Below are positions 55,371 to 64,000 of a stretch of 64,000 nucleotides of DNA, piece by piece; positions within the stretch are counted from its first letter, which is position 1; every line of letters starts with the position of its first letter. The DNA is from Codonopsis lanceolata (lineage: Eukaryota > Streptophyta > Magnoliopsida > Asterales > Campanulaceae), in contig CM028377.1 of assembly GCA_013146195.2 (NCBI GenBank), positions 174,499,845-174,563,844 on the forward strand. Direction: 5' to 3'. The notes below the pieces were generated by a model that saw only the letters and a list, made by a program, of their open reading frames with translations, had not been told where the DNA came from and did no database searches. The translations under genes were made by a program, and so were the position numbers.

Positions 55371-57360
55371 TCATCACTAATGAATTAGTGTACAACAAAA
55401 ACCATTGTTTGAGGAGTATGATTGAACAACAATCACACTCGTACAACAATCAAGTATTCCTTAAAGATTTGGAAGAAATAAGGAATCGAATACAATAATT
55501 GTCTTAAGTAAGAACTAGAAAGAGATTAACAAAGAAGGTTGTCTAGTAAATGTTTCAAGGCTAGAGCAATCAAAGAGATAATTTTTTGAGAATTGAATGA
55601 GTGCTTCAACCATTGTCTTCAATCCTTTCTTCAATGCTATATATAGAGATCTTGAATAAATTCGTTTGAGAGCATGCAAAGTTTTGAATTCCTAGACAAC
55701 ATATCGTGTTTCCTTTTCCCAATTTTAAGATAAAGATAATCTTAATGGAAGATGATGGGCAAAAGGGAACAACCTGTATAAAATATTGATAGTGATTTAG
55801 TTAGTGGTTTGATTAACTATAAAATATTTAAAGTGATGACAAAAATAATCTTACTTTATAGTTTAGTGCTAAAGCATTATGGCCAATAATAATTAATTAA
55901 TAAGGCGTGAAGGCCAATCACATTTATCAATACTATTTTGAACAATATTCAACAGTAAGTCAGTGTTCAGCAGATAGAGAATTTAAACATTAAGTAAAGG
56001 CTAACATTGATGTATTCAGTAGCTATTAGCTGCTAAAGACTAAGTTTGAAGCAGATAGAATAGGAAACATATGAAGGTTGTTTAAACAATGTCTAAGAGG
56101 CATCTGCTGATCAAACAACAATAGACATCTATCTGCTCACGTTTCAACAGACAAATTTAGACTTGTTATAAAGTCTAAGTAAAACAATTTAAAGGTATTT
56201 AATTAACTAATTATTTTTAACTAGTCATTTTAAAGTAAATCTTATTAAAACATGCAAGTTTCTACGCATATATTATACACCAATTTTTTGAACTCTAAAG
56301 TTATGGGCGACCGTGGAAGTTGATTGAAAATTCTGGTTTGAAGCAGTTTTATACATGTGCTGTGAGCCTATGACAGAAATTGTCTCATCTCTTTGGCAGC
56401 CTTTGAAGTTTGAAGCTTGAAACTTGGATATTTGGGTCTTCATTTGGCTGCATTTCACCTATCAAAGACACCTGATCCTTCATGAATTTGGATAAATTAA
56501 TGGAGAAAATGTTGGTTGATCTCTTTTTGAAAGTTTTTAACATGCTTAGTACTTCTTTTTCTTTTAACCGGATAAAGACATTCTTACAATATTCTTTCTA
56601 AAATGCCTAGATCCGTCACCTTCCACCTTCGACGTATTTTTCCTAAATTTTTCAAAAATCACAATTGTTGGGGCAATACCCCCAAAAGGTAAACAAATTT
56701 CATCCCCAACCCGAAGTGAATATTCAAAGGATCCGTGATTGTTTTGAAAGGAGTCTTTTCGAAACAAATTGATTACCAAGATGGAAGCGAGTGTCCTACT
56801 TTCTTTCCTTGAAATCTTTGATTAGATGTAATTACATAATAAAGAAAGAAAAACATCTTCGTCTGAGTTGCATACTTTCTCCGGTTATATGGATTTTGGG
56901 ATGATGGAGCCCAGAAACTTCTCATGAGAGAAAAATACATTATTCAAGAAGGAGAAAAACTTGGAAGATGCATCGAATTTGATTATTTTGAGTCATGATG
57001 TATCGAATTTCAATTGTGATGCATTGATTTGGAATCGCGATGAAATGGAAATGAAAATGACATTTACACAATTTGGAATCATGCATCAAAATATGCATCG
57101 CGATGCATGAACGGATGCTTTGGCGTGCGTTTTGGTTCATTAAGAATATATTCGTCCTTTCGTCTTAAAATGTCTTTTTCTGATTAAAAAAAATATAGAG
57201 ATTTTTAGCAATTATTAATTGTTTGGAGGGGACCGACCCGGTTTTCCCCCTAAATTAATTCAAGAATGTGGTTGCTTCATCTGTGACTGAGGCCCTTGGC
57301 TAGATCATATCAAGTAGCCAAGTTTGACTCATGAAAACTAATTCCACTTCCAAAGAAGGC
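55131..57360. other. AT-rich stretch with (TA)n, no gene recognised
   Basis: (TA)n at 55302-55368. A minus-strand ORF at 56779-56564 (DEICLPFGGIAPTIVIFEKF) has no known family. ATGCATCGCGATGCAT, a perfect palindrome, lies at 57093-57108 among other GATGCAT words. Confidence 0.4.
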
Positions 57361-57370
57361 GCAACACAAG

Positions 57371-57490
57371 ACTCGTTGAACCTCAAGGATGGGTATTAGA
57401 ATTAACCCATGTGGTCCATGATCCGACCTCAAATTAAAGGTGGTAGATTGTACTTACCCAAATGAAAAGGGGAAAACTTAAATTGGTGGA
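57371..57490 (+). pseudogene. Distal part of the duplicated DNMT2 flank with two MULE empty sites
   Basis: GAACCTCAAGGATGGGTATT, GTGGTCCATGATCCG and AAAGGGGAAAACTTAAATTG match 11560-11823 plus 12338 on. The positions of both MULEs present at 11585 and 11824 are single-copy targets here. Confidence 0.88.
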
Positions 57491-57609
57491 ATTTAGGTTG
57501 GATTAGCAATTTAGCATACATAGTTGGTTTTATAAATGATACTCCAATATATTTTTTCGTGGTTTTTCACTTTATATCAAATAAATTCTCTGATTTTTTG
57601 GCAGAGGTT

Positions 57610-57610
<1 letters not shown>

Positions 57611-57687
<77 letters not shown>
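57611..57687. repeat. (TA)n microsatellite
   Basis: About 75 bp of alternating TA. Short IY-repeat ORFs across it are artefacts. Confidence 0.92.
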
Positions 57688-57690
<3 letters not shown>

Positions 57691-57699
57691 AATACAACT

Positions 57700-58140
57700 T
57701 GGGAAACATGCTTACAATTGACTTGGGATAAAGAGCGGCTGAGATCAATTCATTTATCAATATCCTACGGTCTCAATTTCTTCTAGATTTCACATGTGCG
57801 AAGGGTAGTTGTGCAACCCCTCTCCAACTCCCCCACTTCTCCCAACCGATCTCCAACTTCCCCTCTTTTCCCCTCTTTTCTTTTTAATTTTTCTTTTCTT
57901 TTATTTGTTTAATAATGAACAAACTCTTAAAAAATTCTAAATATGCAACTCAATTGACATGTCAACTCAATTGTAAAATTAGGGAGGAAATCCTCTCCAA
58001 TCTCTGCACCGACCCTATTTCTGAAAAAAAAAAAAAAAAAAAACAAAGGTTTTATCTGGTAGGAAAGGGGAGTATAGTGTACTATCTCACTAATCCCCTA
58101 CCTATCTAAAATTACAATAAGGTACAAAATTCCAAAATAC
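57700..58140. other. Stretch resembling Helitron unit heads
   Basis: GATAAAGAGCGGCTGAGATC at 57726 resembles the head of units A and B (CATAAAGAGCGGCTCAGATC), but the A|TC terminus is not seen. An A run lies at 58022-58041. Confidence 0.35.
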
Positions 58141-58194
58141 CCAGCAGTGCTGACACAGTTAAAAATTTACACACAGTGTATGTTATTATGGACT

Positions 58195-59190
58195 TAAAAT
58201 GGCAGCAGTTTTGATGCCTCGAAGGCGGCATCAAAACTGTTGAGTTATTGTAATAATTTATGTCTCAAATGCGGCATCAAAACTGTTGAGTTATTGTAAT
58301 AATTTTGGACGACTAAATTAGATGCTCATGACTCTTAAGAAAAATAATTATTTTTTATGATGTCTTATTTACAAAGTTAAGAAAAATACCAAAATTTTAA
58401 ATTGAAAATTAGTCAATTTAAATCAATAGAAGTGATAATAATAATTTAAATTGAGTGTATAAAACATTCTTCCGATTTTTAAAAATATCTAAAACACAAT
58501 TTATTGAGTTTTTCTTTAGGTGGTTTGAGTTTTAAAATGAGTATTAACTTTTTTGGAATATGTATAACTATTAATTGGGAATTCTTCCAATTTTTTATGT
58601 TATTAAGACCACTCTAAAAGATAAATTGTTTTTATTTTATTTTTTAAAAAATAGAATAAGTAATAATATGTATAATTACTAATTTGGAATTCTTCCGATT
58701 TTTACGTTGTTAATAATATGTATAAAATATAAAATACACTTTTCATTAAACACATAGTCACTTTTTTATACCAACATAAAAAAAGATATTAATTGTTTAG
58801 TGTCTATCTTCCACAATAAATCTATAATATAAAACAGGTTACGCGGTTAAAAAAATTAAAAAATTAATACCCTTGGTGTATGTGTTAAAAAAATTTATAT
58901 TTTAACGAAAGATTATTAATTGTATAAGGGCAAAGGTGGTTGTCCTCCTCAAATTTGTAATTTTATTTATATTAATAAAATTTAACAAGGTATCGCCTCT
59001 GTTTTCTTAAATAAAATTACAAATAAAAGTTTTAATTTTTTTCTCCACCGTTGAATAATCTTAATGTTTTAATTGATTATCGAGAGGTCTTCATTTTCAA
59101 TTTGTTATTTTAGACTTTTTTGAAACATGATTAAAACATATATTGATTTATTTAAATATTGACACCCTCCAAGATCTTGACATCCTCTCC
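58195..59190 (+). mobile_element. Helitron relic, second copy of the 18851-20290 family
   Basis: Homologous throughout to the minus-strand element (GTTGAGTTATTGTAATAATT, GATGCTCATGACTCTTAAG, AACATATATTGATTTATTTA, TTGACACCCTCC). It stops near CCTTACTAGCAC without the terminal hairpin, and its 5' end is not fixed. Confidence 0.7.
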
Positions 59191-59639
59191 TTACTAGCAC
59201 ATAGGCAGATATACAAAATATATATATATATATATATAACCTTTGGACATACTATCTCCCACCATTTATACATGATATTACTTGCAAGAACCCAAATGAA
59301 ACTTATAGATACAAACTATACGCTAGCATCATGACACACTTCAATTTTTTTTTTCTAAGCTCGATTTGTGTTGACACGTATTGATATCTACAAAATGATT
59401 TGCTATTATCAGGCGTTTGCTTTTGTTGAGTTTCAAAAAAAAATTTAGTATAAGTGTTCACAAAGTTTCATTTTTACTCTTTTTTCGGTAACACCATTCA
59501 TCGACTCCTTATAAAGACTTATATTGGTATTTACAAATATTCAAATATAAGATATGGGTAGTCGAAAATGTTAGGTGTTTGCAAGGCATTAAATCCCGAT
59601 TGACAATCAAGATGCAACTTATTTAAGAGGCACATTCGC

Positions 59640-59770
59640 AACTTTGTTGGTTTAGGGCTCGTTTGTTGTGGCTGATGGCTTATGACTTATGGCTGATAGC
59701 TTAAGCTGGTAGCTAAATGACTTCTGACTAATATATCTCTAAATGACCCATTAATAGTAATTATTGTTAG
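59640..59770. mobile_element. Possible hAT-like MITE end
   Basis: TAGGGCTCGTTTGTTGTGGC followed by repeated GGCTGATGGCTTATGAC words is a common plant hAT-MITE terminus. A matching second end was not found. Confidence 0.35.
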
Positions 59771-60063
59771 AAGATTTTTGCATTGACATTCACTTTAGTG
59801 GATTTTGGAATATATATAAAAATTATTGAACAAATAAAAAATTTCTACTAAACATGTGACTCATGAAAAAATTAAGTCTTAGTTTTTGCCAAAAACAATT
59901 TTAAAAAGAGACGCTCATTAAATAGTTTTAAAATAAGTACAATGCTAAAAAATGACAAATAAATATTAGTAAGATGGACAAATAGAATTTAAAAAAATAG
60001 TGTTTAGTTTGATTTCCAAATATAAACATAACTTCGATGATTAAAAAAATATGACATAAAAAA

Positions 60064-60130
60064 ATAAAGGGGGATGGGGGTGCTATTTTGACCCCCAAAT
60101 CCTCCAAGTGTACCCCTATCTAAGTACACC
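60064..60130. mobile_element. Lone terminus of the 11824-12328 MULE family
   Basis: GGGGGTGCTATTTTGACCCC and CCAAATCCTCCAAGTGTACC resemble the terminal repeat at 11824-11885. No partner in the window. Confidence 0.5.
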
Positions 60131-60399
60131 CACTACGGCACTACAATTTAAAATCTTAAAAGACATTGTGTAGACTACCTTGTTTTCCTATTTTTTTTTC
60201 CCTTTTGTTATTTACTTAGTTTGAAACCTAAAATTCTTACACACACCCCTCCCTCACCCACTCCTCCACGCCCCCTTCCTTCAACCTAACGCAAACCCCT
60301 TCCCTTCCGCAATTTCACAAGTAGGCAACAAAAGGAAAAAAAAAACTACTTCAACAAAAGAGAAGCAAACGCTCCCCAACCCACCATAGAAATGAAAAA

Positions 60400-60690
60400 T
60401 ACATAAGGGTGAAGAAAGAAATAGAGGAAAGGAGACATGAAGAGAGAGAAGCAAATTTTGGTTTGATTTATGAAGTATGTAACTCGTTTGCAATTTGTTT
60501 GTTACTGAAGGCAAATTAATTCCCCCATCTTTCTCAATAATATTCAACGTGATATATACAAAGTCTAAGCAAACTACTAGCCTATAATTTAGGATCTAAA
60601 TTGACTAGTCTATAAATATTCACCTACTAAATATACATAGATACATCCATAATTAACTGATTCTAATGAATCGGATATATCTCACTATCA
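60400..60690 (-). mobile_element. Copia LTR (3' LTR on minus strand), left border uncertain
   Basis: Minus strand: a G-rich tract TGCGGGGGTC (60700-60691) serves as polypurine tract and is followed by TGATAGTGAGATATATCCG, a TG start. The LTR should run leftward from 60690. Its other end could not be fixed. Confidence 0.55.
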
Positions 60691-60699
60691 GACCCCCGC

Positions 60700-61480
60700 A
60701 GTCGAAGCGGGAGGGGGACGGATGCTGAGACTGGAGCGAAAATCATCAAAAAGGATACGAGGAAGGCCTTTTGTGAATATATCCGCCACCTGGAATCTCG
60801 AAGGAACATGAAGTACCCGGACTTGTCCTTTTTCAACTTTTTCACGAACAAATAAAATATCCATTTCAATGTGCTTGGTTCACTGATGTTGGACAGGATT
60901 CCCGGACAAATAAATAGCACTTATATTATCACAATAGACAATAGTGGCTTTTGTAATCGGCACATGTAACTCCAATAAGAGATTTCGTAACCAACAAGAT
61001 TCAGAGACAACATTAGCAACACCCCGATACTCGGCTTCGGCACTAGAGCGAGACAGAGTTGGTTGTCGCTTAGATGACCAAGAAATCAAATTGTCTCCCA
61101 AGAAGACACAGTAGCCGGACATGGAACGTCGAGTGTCAGGGCACCCACCCCAATCGGCATCAGTGTAAGAAATGAGAGAAGAAACTGAGGAGCGAGATAA
61201 ATGAAGACCTAAGTGAAGAGTCCCACGAATGTACCGTAGTATACGTTTTAAGGCCGACATATGAACATCTCGCGGGTCATGCATATGAAGACATATCTGT
61301 TGAACAGCGTATGATAGATCGGGACGTGTGAAAGTGAGATACTGTAAGGCTCCTGCAAGACTCCGATATAAAGATGGGTTGTCATATGGAACACCACCGG
61401 TACCGCCAAGCTTGGCTTTAGTGTCAACAGGTGTCGCAGACGGCTTACATGACGACATGCCGGCCGCTCAAGTATCTCTT
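60700..61480 (-). pseudogene. Ty1-copia RNase H domain
   Basis: Minus strand, with SYTDADWGGCPDTRRSMSGY, WSSKRQPTLSRSSAEAEYRG and ATIVYCDNISAIYLSGNPVQ. The catalytic Asp (DADW) and Glu (AEAEYR) are present. A TGA replaces the usual Arg after VQHQ near 60880; the rest (KHIEMDILFVREKV) continues in the same frame. A frame change at about 61460 separates it from RT. Confidence 0.92.
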
Positions 61481-62110
61481 CAGCATATTTTTGCTGACTC
61501 AAGAATAACCCACCATCATAATGAGTGACTGCTATACCAAGAAAATAATTCAAAGGACCAAGATCCTTCATTGCAAATTCAGATGCAAGAGTAGTCATAA
61601 TGGACTGGTGGAGGGAATCAGAAGAGGAGACCAAGATAATGTCATCCACATATAGTAGTATATAAGCAATATCTTGACCCTGTCCATAAATGAATAGAGA
61701 ATGATCTGATTTGCTATGAGTGAATCCCATAGTCGAGACATAATCAGCAAAACGTCGGTACCAAGCTCGGGGTGCCTGTTTTAACCCATAGAGAGATTTC
61801 TTGAGTAAACAGACATAGTCCGGATGAGACGTGTCACGAAAACCCATCGGCTGATGCATATAGACAGTTTCTTGTAGCGTGCCATGTAAGAAGGCATTTT
61901 TGACATCCAACTGATGAATGGACCAGGCCTTAGAGAGTCTGAAGGCTAAGAACGATGCGGATGGTAGCGGGTTTTACAACCGGGCTAAAAGTCTCCGTGC
62001 AATCAACGCCGACTTGCTGAGACCTGCCATCACCAACAAGACGAGCGTTATACCGCTCAAAAGAACCATCAAATTTCTTTTTATGAGAAAAAAATCCATA
62101 TGCATCTAAT
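61480..62110 (-). pseudogene. Ty1-copia reverse transcriptase
   Basis: Minus strand 61910 on: MDVKNAFLHGTLQETVYMHQ, KKSLYGLKQAPRAWYRRF, and ILLYVDDIILVSSSD (YVDD active site), DLGPLNYFLGI. Upstream, 62110-61911 encodes the RT start in another frame (DGRSQQVGVDCTETFSPVVK). The active site is intact but the frame is broken at both ends. Confidence 0.93.
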
Positions 62111-62830
62111 TACATTCACATTAGGAGGACGGGGTACCAAATCCCAAGTCTTATTTTTAATTAAAGCATCAAACTCATCTATCATTGCTAATTTCCAATT
62201 TGGGTCGGACAACGCCATTTTAGGATTTAATGGAATAGGTGAAGGAGAAACTGATGTAAGAAGATTAAAATGAACTTTGGGTTTGGAAATGCCATGCATA
62301 CTTCTAGTGACAATGGACCGGGAATGGACAGAATTATTAATAGAAGCAGGAATTGGAGGGGGCTGCGAAGGAGGAGCAGATGGACTCTGCAGTGGGCCAG
62401 GCCCGTGGGATGGCAGCTCGTGAGGAGGCAGTCCAAGTGAAGAGGCAGGTCGCTGGGCCGAATTACATGTGGACTGAGAGAATTGTTCCTGGGCCAGTGG
62501 GACCGCAGGTGAGTCACCTTGAATTGGATCAGGAGAATGTGGATCAAGTTGGGCCTGTTCATGTTGGGCCTGTTGATGCACCAAAGGACTTAAATCATCA
62601 TTGAGGAAATTATAGTCCCTTGGTAGAGAATCCGTGACATTTTTTTGCAAATGGGAATTGTTTTTCATCAAAAACAACATGTCTTGAGATAAAAATTTTA
62701 TGTGTCGTAAGATCGTAACATTTATATCCACAATGGTTCGAAGGATATCCCAAGAAAACACAAGGATTAGAACGGACATGTAATTTGTTGGTGGTAGAGG
62801 AGGGAAGAAGGGGAAAGCACAAACAACCAA
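62081..62830 (-). pseudogene. Copia integrase-RT linker
   Basis: 249-codon frame rich in Pro, Ser, Gln and His, typical of the linker between integrase and RT. It ends with MALSDPNWKLAMIDEFDALI KNKTWDLVPRP, the conserved lead-in to RT. Out of frame with the integrase frame (break near 62610-62650). Confidence 0.85.
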
Positions 62831-63656
62831 AAACTCTTAAATGATCATAAGAAGGAATTCTAGCATAAAGAAGTTGAGTAGGAGATAAATTATGCAACTT
62901 TTTATGAGGAATAATATTTAGAAGATACGTAGCCATAGATAGTGCATGATGCCAAAAATTAGGTGGCATAGAAGAGTGAGCAAGAAGAGTACGCACCAAA
63001 TTATTTATAGTGCGGATAGTGCGTTCGGCTTTCCCATTTTGTGATGAGGTGTGAGGACATGAAAAACGGAATACCATCCCATTTTTTAGACAATAGGAAT
63101 GAAAATTTAAATTGTCAAATTCCCTGCCATTGTCACACTGAAAGCATTTAATAGGCCGTTCAAATTGAGTTTTAACCCAACGACTAAAGGAAAGAAATAA
63201 AGGAAAAACTTGTGACTTGTTACTTAAAGGAAATGTCCAAAGAAAATATGTGAAATCATCAATGAACAGGACATAATATTTATGACCCGAAGTACTAAGA
63301 ACGGGAGATGTCCACAAGTCGCTATGAATTATGTCAAATGGTAAATAAGTACTTGAAGTAGAAGTATAAAATGGCAATTTAACTTGCTTTCCAAGTACAC
63401 ACGAAGGACAAATAGTATTAAAAGAAGAAGAAGGTCGACAAGTAATTAATCTAGACTTGCAAATGGAGTTAAAGACAGGTGCTCCGGGATGACCTAACCG
63501 GTCATGCCATAAACGAGGACATAAAGTATTAAAACTGGAAGGAGCGGAAGCGAAGGAGGCTGGAGTTGTTGGTGATGGGGTACAAATCACGGAGCTATCA
63601 CATATCGAATGGGTATCCGTGCGGATATCCTTCACGAGAAAAACCAAATGCATCAA
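62610..63656 (-). pseudogene. Copia integrase
   Basis: Minus strand, with HHCC zinc finger (WHDRLGHPG, CPSCVLGKQ), catalytic core HSDLW, CDNGREFDN and SQNGKAERTIRTI (D,D,E), then the C-terminal YKCYDLTTHKIFISRHVVF. 348 codons open. It follows the protease segment in a different frame. Confidence 0.93.
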
Positions 63657-63906
63657 ATTCGACAGTTACATTATTATCAGAAGTAAACTTACGAACCGAT
63701 ACCAAATTTTTAATTAAATTAGGTGCGTGAAGGACATTGGACAATTTTAAGGGAGGAAAGGGAGAGGGAAAACAGTGTTGTCCATAACCCTTAATGGGAA
63801 TTGTACTTCCATTACCAACAACGATAGATTTATTTAGATTGCTTAAATCAAAATAAGAGGAAAACATACCTTGGGAACCCGTCATGTGAAGTAGCACCGT
63901 ATCCAT
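63598..63906 (-). pseudogene. Copia protease region, broken at the active-site motif
   Basis: Reads HMTGSQGMFSSYFDLSNLNK SIVVGNGS and LSNVLHAPNLIKNLVSVRKF, the normal copia protease neighbourhood. The Asp-containing active-site motif just upstream is disrupted by a frame change (~63900), so protease function is unlikely. Gag would lie right of the window. Confidence 0.85.
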
Positions 63907-64000
63907 ATAAAGGCGGTCATCCCGGGACGCTCAATGACATAGTATGCATAGCCGCCTCAATATCCGTGGGTATGTGAGAAGTAGAGTCAGACATTGGATA

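Noticed and set aside
57536..57786. ORFs rich in IY repeats
   Set aside because: They only translate the (TA)n microsatellite.

Overview
This is nuclear DNA of a flowering plant, probably a eudicot. It is AT-rich, its genes have GT..AG introns, and it holds a mitochondrial-type P-class PPR gene, a plant DNMT2 gene, plant L1-type LINEs, Ty1-copia, Stowaway, hAT-like, Mutator-like (MULE) and Helitron elements. The species cannot be fixed from sequence alone. Only two loci look like intact host genes: the 3' part of DNMT2 (1-10930, + strand) and an intronless PPR gene (27021-29633, + strand). Nearly everything else is transposons, their relics, or pieces of genes carried or broken by them.

Layout. 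1-10930: seven DNMT2 exons. The introns hold two LINE tails and a MITE (intron after 313), a LINE tail, a Stowaway-like and a second MITE (intron after 4319), and a copia relic broken by an hAT-like element and a LINE tail (last intron). 11585-12328: two small MULEs with 9-bp target duplications. 12430-17737: a satellite-like block with short, 192-bp and 1.3-1.5-kb periodicities. 18675-24572: a putative 5.9-kb MULE holding a minus-strand Helitron relic, two receptor-kinase exons and a younger MULE of the same family. 25380-26590: a decayed U-box/ARM E3 ligase pseudogene (- strand). 27021-29633: the PPR gene. 30095-33895: two LINE copies.

35054-48436 is a gene-capture region. Two Helitron-like 5' ends (35054 and 40422) and one clear Helitron 3' end (hairpin plus CTAG at 48436) frame 13 kb of exon fragments from unrelated genes: STAY-GREEN, a KHEETFREQ-type protein, an SMXL-like protein, ATG18, a malonyl-CoA-synthetase-like AMP-binding enzyme, 3-isopropylmalate dehydrogenase and ALG2. 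They lie on both strands, several with original introns, among many 100-260-bp tandem duplications.

48451-60130: a Stowaway element with a SINE inside it, more LINE and RTE-type remnants, an LTR-like block, a degraded duplicate of the DNMT2 3' end (53095-53570 and 57371-57490), a 700-bp MULE, and a second copy of the minus-strand Helitron family. 60400-64000: a Ty1-copia element on the - strand with several frame breaks, running off the right edge.

The most informative points are the multi-gene capture Helitron(s), the MULE nested inside a MULE of its own family around kinase exons, and the duplicated DNMT2 flank, which preserves empty sites for two MULE insertions.
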